DNA of 10,997 nucleotides from Candidatus Kapaibacterium sp. (GTDB lineage Bacteria > Bacteroidota > Ignavibacteria > Kapaibacteriales > UBA961): assembly GCA_023253875.1 (NCBI GenBank), contig JALRFC010000035.1, forward strand, positions 1 through 10,997, given 5' to 3'. Shown piece after piece: positions 1-7,487 of this stretch. Made by a program: the position numbers and the translations under genes. The number at the start of each line of letters is the position of its first letter. Positions within the stretch are counted from its first letter, which is position 1. Below the pieces are notes generated by a model. That model was given only the letters and a program-made list of their open reading frames with translations, did not search any database and was not told the DNA's origin.

Positions 1-479
1 CAGGAGAGATTGGACATATCATCATTCGAGCTGATGATGAAGCCGGTGATGAATTACCATATCGAACAGGAACATTGGAACATCATATCGGCAGATATGG
101 ATTGATTCGCATGGCAAAGGAAATCGCACAGAAATATCCTGAATCCACGCTTCATAGCTATGACAATCTCGATGTAGAAGATATTTCTCATTGCGCGGAT
201 GAGGGTGATGATGCCGCGATAGAATGTATGAAACAAGCAGGGAAATTATTGGGACTTGGACTTGCCACCATACTTGCTGTTTTGGACATGCGCGTGGTGG
301 TGATTGGTGGTGGTATTTCACAATCATGTCCTGTTTTCTTTGAATCAACACTTTCCACTTTAAAATCAAGAGCATTGCCGACGATTGCCCAACTCGCGGA
401 AATCAGAAAGGCACATTTCAGTCATAATGCAGGTCTTGTGGGTGCAGCCATGCTTGGCAGATTGCGCACAGGTATCTAA
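1..479 (+). CDS. ROK-family sugar kinase (glucokinase-like), C-terminal part
   Basis: Only the last 158 residues are present; the reading frame is open from base 3 and the start lies upstream of the window. ROK kinases of about 300-320 residues phosphorylate glucose or related hexoses in the cytoplasm with ATP. The fragment opens on the family sugar-binding motif GEIGH (visible residues 1-5), has the second motif GTLE (23-26), and carries the C-terminal nucleotide-site signature VVVIGGGIS followed by NAGLVGAAML. Oddly, the zinc-binding CxCGxxGCxE element is absent: the three cysteine positions align with Glu17, Pro19 and Thr24, while the substrate-contacting Glu26 is kept. The stop codon at 477-479 overlaps the Shine-Dalgarno sequence of the next gene, so the two are probably co-transcribed. 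Glucokinase is the likeliest role given the neighbouring amylase and transporter, but another hexose or a non-enzymatic ROK protein cannot be excluded without the N-terminal half. Confidence 0.88.
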   Translation, partial: GEIGHIIIRADDEAGDELPYRTGTLEHHIGRYGLIRMAKEIAQKYPESTLHSYDNLDVEDISHCADEGDDAAIECMKQAGKLLGLGLATILAVLDMRVVVIGGGISQSCPVFFESTLSTLKSRALPTIAQLAEIRKAHFSHNAGLVGAAMLGRLRTGI

Positions 480-491
480 AGGACATATTCT

Positions 492-1766
492 ATGGCGATA
501 CAACATACCGCTTCTTCAAACAATTCTTCATCACAGCAAACCGGCTATGCCGGACCATTGTCCATCATGGCATCACTTATGTTCATGATTGGGTTCATTA
601 CTTGTTTGAATGATATTCTCCTTCCCCATTTGAAGATCGTCTTTGACTTGAGTTATGCGGAAGCATCGCTCATTCAACTTGCTTTTTTCTTTGGATATTT
701 TTTCGCCGCAATTCCGTCCGGCAGCATCATTTCAAAATTTGGATATAAAAAAGGTACATCGATCGGACTCTTCACGGCAGGTATTGGTGCATTGATGTTT
801 TATCCTGCTGCATCACTCCCATCATTTGCATTCTTTCTTGTAGCGCTCTTTACAATGGCCGCAGGATTTGCATTATTACAAGTTGCAATCAATCCCTATG
901 TAAGTGTGCTCGGACCATCCGAAACATCATCCAGCAGATTGGTATTGGTGCAAGCATTTAATTCAGTCGGCACAACCATTGCTCCATATTTCGGAAGTTT
1001 ATTTATTCTCGCCGGCACATTGTCCATGGCTGAAATCATGAAGATGGATGTCGTGGAGCAAACAGCATATAAACTTTCGCAAGCTGCATCTGTTCAAATG
1101 CCATATATCGGTTTGGCTATTGCATTGATTGCCCTCGGCTTAATTGTCTTTTTCCTTCATCTTCCCTCCATTGCATCAGTGGAAGGTGATGCAGAGCGTA
1201 CATCAACATATGCTGATGTATGGAAAGTGAATCGTTTGAGATTGGGAGTATTCGGCATTTTTGCTTATGTCGGTGGTGAAGTAGCGATTGGGAGTTTTCT
1301 CGTGAATTTCATGGGTTTGCCAACTATTGCAAATATGCAAGAATCCCAAGCTGCAGGATATATCGCTTATTATTGGGGCGGTGCAATGATTGGCAGATTC
1401 ATAGGTTCTGCTTTGCTGAGAAAAATTCAACCCGGAACACAATTAGGCGTGCAAGCCGTAATGGCAGCAGTGCTTGTGACAATCGGCGTGATTTCTTCAG
1501 GAAGCATTGCGATGTGGTCCATGTTACTTGTTGGACTGATGAATTCCATCATGTTTGCCACAATTTTCACATTGGCAATCAAAGATCTTGGACCACTCAC
1601 CAATAAGGGTGGAAGTTTACTCAATATGGCGATTGTCGGTGGAGCTGTAGTACCCGCCATTCAAGGTATCGCAGCAGATTCTTTTGGATTACATATTTCA
1701 TTCGTGATACCTATTCTCTGTTATGCATATATCATGCATTATGGATTCATCGGCTCAAAAAAGTAA
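492..1766 (+). CDS. gluP: MFS sugar transporter, GluP/FucP family (glucose/galactose-type)
   Basis: A 424-residue polytopic protein, the normal length for the family, with about 12 hydrophobic segments after a Ser/Asn-rich 22-residue cytoplasmic tail. It is predicted to import a hexose across the inner membrane by proton or cation symport. Family marks are CLNDILLPH in the first helix (Asp41 corresponds to the protonatable Asp46 of FucP), PSGSIISKFGYKKG in the loop after helix 2, and the segment LLQVAINPYVSVLGP with VQAFNSVGTTIAPYFGS. At residue 130 there is Gln where E. coli FucP has the functionally important Glu135; from memory, Gln here is common in the glucose/galactose (GluP) branch, which argues against fucose. 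The start is supported by AAAGGA at 478-483, 8 nt upstream and overlapping the kinase stop codon. Pairing with a ROK kinase suggests uptake followed directly by phosphorylation. The exact sugar is inferred. Confidence 0.92.
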   Translation: MAIQHTASSNNSSSQQTGYAGPLSIMASLMFMIGFITCLNDILLPHLKIVFDLSYAEASLIQLAFFFGYFFAAIPSGSIISKFGYKKGTSIGLFTAGIGALMFYPAASLPSFAFFLVALFTMAAGFALLQVAINPYVSVLGPSETSSSRLVLVQAFNSVGTTIAPYFGSLFILAGTLSMAEIMKMDVVEQTAYKLSQAASVQMPYIGLAIALIALGLIVFFLHLPSIASVEGDAERTSTYADVWKVNRLRLGVFGIFAYVGGEVAIGSFLVNFMGLPTIANMQESQAAGYIAYYWGGAMIGRFIGSALLRKIQPGTQLGVQAVMAAVLVTIGVISSGSIAMWSMLLVGLMNSIMFATIFTLAIKDLGPLTNKGGSLLNMAIVGGAVVPAIQGIAADSFGLHISFVIPILCYAYIMHYGFIGSKK

Positions 1767-1798
1767 GTACGTTAAACTATTGTTTCAATATTCTAAAC

Positions 1799-1802
1799 GG
1801 AG
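1799..1802 (+). promoter_or_regulatory. Shine-Dalgarno GGAG fixing the SusC start
   Basis: GGAG lies 4 nt before the ATG at 1807. The same reading frame is open further upstream to an ATG at 1723, but that would overlap the transporter gene by 44 nt and put 28 non-hydrophobic residues in front of the signal peptide. The ribosome-binding site and the signal peptide both favour 1807. Confidence 0.7.
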
Positions 1803-1806
1803 CATT

Positions 1807-4800
1807 ATGCGCATACCATACGCTCTTCTTCTCTCATTCATGATTTCCTGCTCCGGCATTATTGCCATGGCACAAACCATGATTACGGGTAAGATTACGG
1901 ATAGTAAATCCAATGATCCACTCAAAGGTGCAACTGTAAGAGTTGATGGCACCACGATGGGTGGTCTTACCGCAAAAGATGGATCATTCTCCATCAAAGT
2001 TGGCAAAGGTGGAACCTATAAAGTGTCCGTCAATTTTGTCGGCTATAAAAAACAATCTCGCACAGTTTCAGTGAAAGATGGCGAAACAGTATCAGCGGTA
2101 TTCAATCTCGAAGCCGATTTATTGAAACTCAATGAAACTGTTGTTGTTGGTTATGGAACAACGCAAAAACGCGATGTGACTGGATCATATGCAACCGTGA
2201 AATCGGAAGAGATTGTGAATCGTCCTGCACCGAGCTTTGAATCTTTATTACAGGGTCGCTCACCGGGCGTGCAAATCTTGCAATCCAATGGTATGGCCGG
2301 TACAGCCGCAACGGTACGCGTTCGTGGTGTTGGTTCGATTTCAGCGAATACACAGCCACTCTATGTTGTTGATGGCGTTCCCATCACGACCGGAGATTTC
2401 GGTTCAGGAAGCATTGCAACAAACTCAAATGCATTGTCATTTTTGAATCCGAATGATATCGAAAGCATCGACATTTTGAAAGATGCTGCGGCAACTGCAA
2501 TCTATGGTTCACGCGGAGCGAATGGCGTTGTATTGATCACAACAAAACGCGGTAAACTTGGTGCTGCACGCATTAGCATGGGAGTTTCACAAGGTATCAA
2601 AACAGAAGCAAATCGTTTGGATATCGTTGACCGTGATACATGGATTAATTTATTCTATGAAGCCAGAAGAAATGATGTGGTTGATTCACTTCAGAAGCTT
2701 ACCGTGAATAAAGGGAAATCATGGAATACTGTCCAAAGCATGATTGATACATCCACCACATGGCAAAATATCATCAATAATACGCGCATGCCACAAGGTT
2801 TTACTCGTGAGACAGCCGCAAATACAAATTGGCTCGATCAAACTCTTCGCACAGGTAATACGCAAGAGGCATATTTGACGATTTCCGGTGGTAGTGAAAC
2901 AACGAAGTATTATTTCAATACTACGTATTTCAATGAAAAAGGATTTATCGTTGGCAATGATTATCAGCGTATCAATACACGCATCACGCTTGATCAAAAA
3001 GCGAATGATTGGCTTGATATCGGTGTTTCATTCAATGCCAATCGCGAAGAAAACAATCGCGTGAATTCCGCATGGGCTGGAGGTTTCGGTAATGCATTTT
3101 CCGCTTCACTTCCCATTTTCCCTGTCTATGATTCAACAGGTGCATATTGGAGACCCCAAACCGGCTTGAATCCTGTTGCAGATCTTGAAAACAGAAGATT
3201 TCTCGCAACCACATGGAGATTATTCGGGAATGGTTATGCACAAGTTAATCTTGCAGATAATCTCAATATTCGCTTCTCAGGCGGTGTAGATTTCATGAGT
3301 CTTCGTGAAGATCGTTTCGCACCGATTGTAATCACAGCAGACCCAACAGCTGAAGAGCGTAGAGTGCAAGTGGTGAATTGGACAACCAATGCTATTCTCT
3401 CTTGGAAAGCACTTGATCTCGAAGATCATCAATTGACTGTGGTTGGTGGTATGGAATCACAAAGATCTGAGCAACGCGATCTTGGCACAACAGGAAATAC
3501 ATTCCCGAATAATTATTTCACAACGCCTCAATCGGCATCGGTCAGAAATGGCTATGCATTCGGGACTGAATTCGGTTTGATTTCGTATCTCGCCAGAACC
3601 AATTATACATTGATGGATCGCTATTTATTCAGCTTGAGCATCCGCACTGATGGTTCTTCCAGATTCGGTGAAAATAATCGCTATGGCTTCTTCCCTGCAG
3701 GTTCATTTGCATGGATTATGACAAATGAAGAGTTCTTGAAAGGTAATGATGTCATTACTTTCGCAAAACTACGCGCGAGTTATGGTATTTCCGGTAATGC
3801 CGCCATTGGCGATTTCACTTGGCAAGGTGTGTATAGCACAGGAAGCAATTATAATGGCAATCCCGGAACAATGCCGGGTCAATTGCCCAATAGTGATTTG
3901 ACATGGGAAACCTCCAGACAGCTCGATTTGGGATTGGATTTTGGATTATTCAATGATCGCATTTCCGGTTCTGTCGGATTTTATGATCGTATGAGTTATG
4001 GAATGCTCTTGAATGAGCGTGTCCCATCTTCATCAGGGTTCAGTTCCGTCATCAATAATGTTGGTGAAATGAGCAATACCGGTATCGAATTCAATATTCG
4101 TTCCGTGAATGTCAGCACACCTGAATTTGAATGGACAACAGATTTCAATATCACGTATAATGTGAACAAGATTATTTCACTCGGGACAATCACAAATCCT
4201 GATGGCGTGGATTTGGGCTTTGGTGAAACAAGAGCAATCGTTGGATATCCATTCGCTTCCTTCTTCATCGTGCGTTCAGCAGGTGTTGATCCTGAAACCG
4301 GTTTACCGGTCTACTATCGTCCAACATCCGGAACAGGAGCTGATGGCAAAGCAATCCAAAATAATGGATTGAATGGCAGACCATTGACACTCGAAGAAGC
4401 ACGCGACTCACTCGGTGTACCACTTCCATGGAATGCAACATGGCGCGTACCGACAGGTAAGAATTATCCAGATTTCTTTGGTGGGATTACCAATACATTC
4501 CGTTATGACAATTTTGATTTCACAACTCAATTCGTGTATCAGATTGGCAATACAATCTATGATGATGCAGGAAAAAGACTTGTCGGCAATATGGGTTTCT
4601 CATGGAATCAAATGACAAAAACACTTGATAGATGGACAGAACCCGGACAAGAAACTGATGTTCCTCGTTTGACACTCAAAGGCAATCGCGATATCAATAC
4701 CGATCGCTTTATTTATAATGGTGATTTTCTCCGTCTGAGACAATTGACCATTGGTTATACATTGCCAAAGTCGATGTCCGAAGGAATGGGCTTTTCAACA

Positions 4801-4977
4801 TTCCGTGTCTATCTCACAGGCATCAATCTTCTCACATTCACGAGTTTCCCAGGCTGGGATCCTGAAGTCGTGAGAGATCATAATGGTGATCAGCAAAGAA
4901 ATGGTAATCAAGGTGTTACCTATCTTACGCCACCACAAGCACAAACGTATACCGTTGGTATCAATGTTGATTTCTAA
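1807..4977 (+). CDS. susC: SusC/RagA-family TonB-linked outer-membrane transporter
   Basis: A 1056-residue protein from the chosen start, a typical SusC length. With SusD it forms the outer-membrane complex that imports oligosaccharides using energy passed on by TonB. Domains in order: signal peptide 1-22 (cleavage after AMA, before Gln23); carboxypeptidase-regulatory-like domain about 26-108, starting TGKITD and containing GATVRVDGT; TonB-box-like segment at 109-117 (NETVVVGYG); plug about 120-250, including LLQGRSPGVQI, VRVRGVGS, YVVDGVPI and the end motif LKDAAATAIYGSRGANGVV; then a long beta-barrel with many aromatic-rich strands, ending in TYTVGINVDF with the usual terminal Phe. It follows the transporter gene by 40 nt and precedes susD by 21 nt, consistent with one operon. 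Family assignment is secure. The substrate, probably an alpha-glucan oligosaccharide, is inferred only from the neighbouring GH13 gene. Confidence 0.96.
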   Translation: MRIPYALLLSFMISCSGIIAMAQTMITGKITDSKSNDPLKGATVRVDGTTMGGLTAKDGSFSIKVGKGGTYKVSVNFVGYKKQSRTVSVKDGETVSAVFNLEADLLKLNETVVVGYGTTQKRDVTGSYATVKSEEIVNRPAPSFESLLQGRSPGVQILQSNGMAGTAATVRVRGVGSISANTQPLYVVDGVPITTGDFGSGSIATNSNALSFLNPNDIESIDILKDAAATAIYGSRGANGVVLITTKRGKLGAARISMGVSQGIKTEANRLDIVDRDTWINLFYEARRNDVVDSLQKLTVNKGKSWNTVQSMIDTSTTWQNIINNTRMPQGFTRETAANTNWLDQTLRTGNTQEAYLTISGGSETTKYYFNTTYFNEKGFIVGNDYQRINTRITLDQKANDWLDIGVSFNANREENNRVNSAWAGGFGNAFSASLPIFPVYDSTGAYWRPQTGLNPVADLENRRFLATTWRLFGNGYAQVNLADNLNIRFSGGVDFMSLREDRFAPIVITADPTAEERRVQVVNWTTNAILSWKALDLEDHQLTVVGGMESQRSEQRDLGTTGNTFPNNYFTTPQSASVRNGYAFGTEFGLISYLARTNYTLMDRYLFSLSIRTDGSSRFGENNRYGFFPAGSFAWIMTNEEFLKGNDVITFAKLRASYGISGNAAIGDFTWQGVYSTGSNYNGNPGTMPGQLPNSDLTWETSRQLDLGLDFGLFNDRISGSVGFYDRMSYGMLLNERVPSSSGFSSVINNVGEMSNTGIEFNIRSVNVSTPEFEWTTDFNITYNVNKIISLGTITNPDGVDLGFGETRAIVGYPFASFFIVRSAGVDPETGLPVYYRPTSGTGADGKAIQNNGLNGRPLTLEEARDSLGVPLPWNATWRVPTGKNYPDFFGGITNTFRYDNFDFTTQFVYQIGNTIYDDAGKRLVGNMGFSWNQMTKTLDRWTEPGQETDVPRLTLKGNRDINTDRFIYNGDFLRLRQLTIGYTLPKSMSEGMGFSTFRVYLTGINLLTFTSFPGWDPEVVRDHNGDQQRNGNQGVTYLTPPQAQTYTVGINVDF

Positions 4978-4998
4978 TCAAGTGAACAAGGAAAAATC

Positions 4999-6363
4999 AT
5001 GAATATATTGTTAAACAAAGGATTGCTCACCCTTGCATGTGCAAGCTTACTTCTCATGAGTGCTTGTTCAGATGTATTGGATGTACGCAATGAAGGTCAA
5101 CTTTCCACTGAGGCAGCTTTATCCGATGCTCGCTCAGTGAATGTTGCAATGTCCGGTATCTATTCCTCTTTGCAAGGAACTCTTGGTTCCGGAATTCCCG
5201 CTTCACCCACAGAAGCATTGGCTGGTGATATAGTTTATGCGGGAAGTGATTATGGCTATTTGGAGATATGGACACAAAATATGTCTCTCTTTACGCCATC
5301 ATTCAGTGGTTTTTGGGATAATTCCTATCGTGGCATCAATGCCATCAATAATGTGATTGCATCTTTGCCGGATATCAAAGATTTGACTGAATTACAGAAA
5401 AGTCAAATTGAAGGTGAATGTAAATTCCTTCGAGGCATAATGACATTTGAGATGCTCCGCATATGGGGTCATCAATATGGATATAAAGCTGATAATTCTC
5501 ATCCGGGTGTAATTCTAAGAACTGCTCCCACTCGTGGTACTGCCGGACTTGCAATTGGACGCTCAACAGTTGAAGACTGCTATGCGCAAGTCATTGCTGA
5601 TCTAAAGTCCGCAGAATCACTACTACCTGATACAAAGCGCGATGGATATGCAAACAAATCAGCTGCACTTGCATATTTGGCAAGAGTGTATTTCCAAAAG
5701 AATGATTTCACGAATGCCTATGCATATGCTGATCAACTTGTGAAAGGTGGAAAATTCAGTTTGGCTGCAACTCCACGCGATGTCTTTTATAAAGGTGGAA
5801 ATTCAGAATCCATCTTCCAAATGGCTCTAACTACACAAACAAATTCATTCGGCGCAATTCGTGGGATGTATCAAAAGACTGCATTTGGTGAACCACCATT
5901 TACAGTTTCACCTGATTTTGCTGCTGCTTTGGATGCAAGTCCAAGCACAGATCTACGTAAACAGCAATATATCAAGCAATCAGGATCATTCAGATATTGC
6001 ACAAAGTATGATACATTGATCGCCAATGTGAATGTGATTCGCTATGCTGAAATACTCTTCATCCATGCAGAAGCTGGACTCGAGATTGGTAAACCTGAAT
6101 CTGAAGTACTGGCAGATGTCAATCTCATTCGCAAGAGAGCAAATGTTCCTGAAGACAATGCAACAACAGGAAAAGCAGCTCTTTTAGATTTGATTGGCAA
6201 AGAACGCAGACTCGAAATGTGTTTTGAAGGCGATAGGTTTCATTATCTCAAACGCTCTAAGTCTAGCAATATCAGAGGCTTGGCATGGAATGATAATAAA
6301 CTACTCGCCAAAATTCCAAGCAGCGAGGTCTCCGGAAATCCTGGTATAGAACTAAATCCGTAA
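4999..6363 (+). CDS. susD: RagB/SusD-family outer-membrane nutrient-binding lipoprotein
   Basis: A 454-residue lipoprotein that would cap the SusC barrel on the cell surface and bind the glycan. The signal peptide ends in the lipobox LMSAC with the lipidated Cys23, followed by Ser and Asp. SusD landmarks are NNVIASLPDI after an N-terminal helical part, the TPR-like helix with GECKFLRGIMTFEMLRIWG, a second helical pair around SAALAYLARVYFQKND, and the C-terminal segments NVIRYAEILFIHAEAGLE, NLIRKRANVPE, ERRLEMCFEGDRFHYLKR and LLAKIPSSEVSGNPGIELNP. The last is the usual SusD ending in which the start of the mature C-terminus follows a P-I-P-like motif. It is somewhat shorter than common SusD proteins (about 500-550), probably from short loops, since all core segments are present. 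AAGGA at 4988-4992 lies 6 nt before the ATG. It is the last gene before a hairpin. Confidence 0.95.
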   Translation: MNILLNKGLLTLACASLLLMSACSDVLDVRNEGQLSTEAALSDARSVNVAMSGIYSSLQGTLGSGIPASPTEALAGDIVYAGSDYGYLEIWTQNMSLFTPSFSGFWDNSYRGINAINNVIASLPDIKDLTELQKSQIEGECKFLRGIMTFEMLRIWGHQYGYKADNSHPGVILRTAPTRGTAGLAIGRSTVEDCYAQVIADLKSAESLLPDTKRDGYANKSAALAYLARVYFQKNDFTNAYAYADQLVKGGKFSLAATPRDVFYKGGNSESIFQMALTTQTNSFGAIRGMYQKTAFGEPPFTVSPDFAAALDASPSTDLRKQQYIKQSGSFRYCTKYDTLIANVNVIRYAEILFIHAEAGLEIGKPESEVLADVNLIRKRANVPEDNATTGKAALLDLIGKERRLEMCFEGDRFHYLKRSKSSNIRGLAWNDNKLLAKIPSSEVSGNPGIELNP

Positions 6364-6418
6364 TGATTTTGGATTCAGAAATTCATATTTCATGAATCTT
6401 TATTAAATTCGCATAATG

Positions 6419-6458
6419 TATGCAAAGCCATGTCAATCATGGCTTTGCATATTTGAAT
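6419..6458 (+). terminator. Hairpin downstream of susD, probable terminator or mRNA 3'-end stem
   Basis: A perfect inverted repeat: the left arm ATGCAAAGCCATG (6420-6432) pairs with CATGGCTTTGCAT (6438-6450) around a 5-nt loop, TCAAT, and an extra T-A pair at 6419/6451 extends the stem to 14 bp. The downstream tract (ATTTGAAT) is only weakly T-rich, so it is a less typical intrinsic terminator than the one at 7373. It separates the kinase-transporter-SusCD unit from the next gene. It could instead stabilise the mRNA 3' end. Confidence 0.65.
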
Positions 6459-6502
6459 AAGCTCCTCATTTTACTTATTTACAATATTTTCAAGGTATTC
6501 TC

Positions 6503-7351
6503 ATGAAGAAATTCTTGACCCTTCTGGCAGCAAGTGCGATGATTTCAGCACCTGCTTTCGCTCAAATGCCGATTGAAATCAATTATGCAAAAGAAGGTGG
6601 CGATTCCAAATATGATGCCATCAAATTCTTTTCAGCAGACGGCAAATATGCATCCGATAAAGATGTAACAATGGTTGTGTTTACAGACAAAATGCATCCA
6701 TTAGCCAGCGAAGTAACACCTGATGGCCCTGCCTCCATGAATGGTGCTGCAAAATGTCTCCTTCATTCTGGTGCAGGTATTGGTTTCTGGGCAAATGCCG
6801 GTCGCAGTGCCGATGGAACTAAGACAACTTTCGATGCAGATGGTTGGAGAAATGAAGCAATTGGTATGATGACACAACAAGCTCCAAATGTGTTCTCCTA
6901 TAAATTTGTTCCTAAAACATTCTACAATACAGATGTCGTTACCCATTATGGCATGGTATTCAACGATGGTAAAGATGGTAAGGCAGAAGGTAAAGCAGAA
7001 GGATTATCTGATTATAAACTCATCATTACCGGTAATACAACTACTGTTCGTGATGGTCAAGGTACAGCATATGATCTCAGCCCAGTCTTCCCTAACCCAA
7101 CTTCAAACACAGAAGTGTCAATGATTCGCTATCGCGTATTGAATAATGCACAGCCAATCGCAGTGAGAGTATTCGATATCCGTGGTAATCTCGTTCGCAC
7201 ACTCGTGAATGAAATGCAAGTTCCTGCAAATTATCTATTGTATTGGGACAAAACAGATGCAAATAATGCACCTGTTTCTTCTGGTTCTTATATCTATACA
7301 ATCGAATCAGGAAGCTATAGAACAACAGGCACAATCATCGTGAATAATTAA
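6503..7351 (+). CDS. Secreted T9SS cargo protein with a domain resembling the amylase N-terminal module
   Basis: A 282-residue protein that I do not recognise as a named family. It has a clean signal peptide (residues 1-20, cleaved AFA before Gln21). A beta-rich N-terminal domain of about 150 residues follows. A C-terminal sorting domain runs from about 194 to 282, starting VFPNPTSN (FPNP at 196-199) and continuing with VRVFDIRGNLVRTLVNE, YWDKTDAN and VSSGSYIYTIESG, the FlgD-like form of the T9SS type A signal. It would therefore be exported through the outer membrane and anchored or released. The N-terminal domain shares spaced features with residues 25-145 of the downstream amylase: LHSG (87-90) against AHTG (58-61), FYN (140-142) against YYN (107-109), MVF (151-153) against FVF (121-123), then a Gly/Lys-rich EGK loop and an Asp. 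A glycan-binding role, like SusE/SusF, is inferred. No catalytic motif is seen. AAGG at 6492-6495 supports the start; the gene is flanked by hairpins and looks monocistronic. Confidence 0.85.
   Translation: MKKFLTLLAASAMISAPAFAQMPIEINYAKEGGDSKYDAIKFFSADGKYASDKDVTMVVFTDKMHPLASEVTPDGPASMNGAAKCLLHSGAGIGFWANAGRSADGTKTTFDADGWRNEAIGMMTQQAPNVFSYKFVPKTFYNTDVVTHYGMVFNDGKDGKAEGKAEGLSDYKLIITGNTTTVRDGQGTAYDLSPVFPNPTSNTEVSMIRYRVLNNAQPIAVRVFDIRGNLVRTLVNEMQVPANYLLYWDKTDANNAPVSSGSYIYTIESGSYRTTGTIIVNN
6977..7000 (+). repeat. 12-bp imperfect tandem duplication inside the T9SS cargo gene
   Basis: GGTAAGGCAGAA is followed directly by GGTAAAGCAGAA, one mismatch apart, encoding GKAE twice (residues 159-166). It lies in the loop that aligns with the NSTQEGKD loop of the amylase N-terminal domain and suggests a small in-frame expansion of that loop. 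Confidence 0.6.
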
Positions 7352-7372
7352 TTCCGAATTGTTGTAAACTGC

Positions 7373-7410
7373 AAGCCCTCTTGGATTCTTCAAGAGGGCT
7401 TTTTTTATTT
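7373..7410 (+). terminator. Rho-independent terminator
   Basis: The GC-rich stem arms AGCCCTCTTG (7374-7383) and CAAGAGGGCT (7391-7400) pair perfectly over 10 bp around a 7-nt loop, extended by an A-T pair at 7373/7401. A T-run from 7400 to 7406 and a further ATTT follow. It begins about 22 nt after the stop codon of the T9SS cargo gene and insulates it from the amylase gene. Confidence 0.93.
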
Positions 7411-7487
7411 CCACAACATGATGCAAACTCCAATGTCTTGCGTAATTTTGCCCAATGCTATGTCATTCATTTCAATGGAAATAGATT

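Noticed and set aside
22..375. A 117-codon reading frame on the minus strand across the kinase gene.
   Set aside because: It is rich in His, Arg and Cys, has no family resemblance, and lies wholly opposite a well-supported ROK coding frame.
1723..1806. An upstream ATG that would lengthen the SusC protein by 28 residues and overlap the transporter gene.
   Set aside because: The added residues are charged and polar, and would bury the signal peptide. GGAG 4 nt before the ATG at 1807 gives a better start.
4980..6363. The short SusD (454 residues) as a possible truncated gene.
   Set aside because: The signal peptide, lipobox, TPR-like helices and characteristic C-terminal ending are all present in frame, so it is a compact but complete member.
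6453..6485. Possible promoter before the T9SS cargo gene: TTGAAT at 6453-6458 and TACAAT at 6480-6485.
   Set aside because: The boxes are about 21 nt apart, too far for a standard sigma-70 promoter, and the Bacteroidota TAnnTTTG box is not matched. In AT-rich DNA this is expected by chance.
7438..7466. Possible Bacteroidota-type promoter before the amylase: TTG at 7438-7440 and TATGTCAT at 7459-7466.
   Set aside because: Only three of the six conserved -7 bases match and the spacing is 18 nt. A promoter must exist after the terminator, but this one is not convincing.
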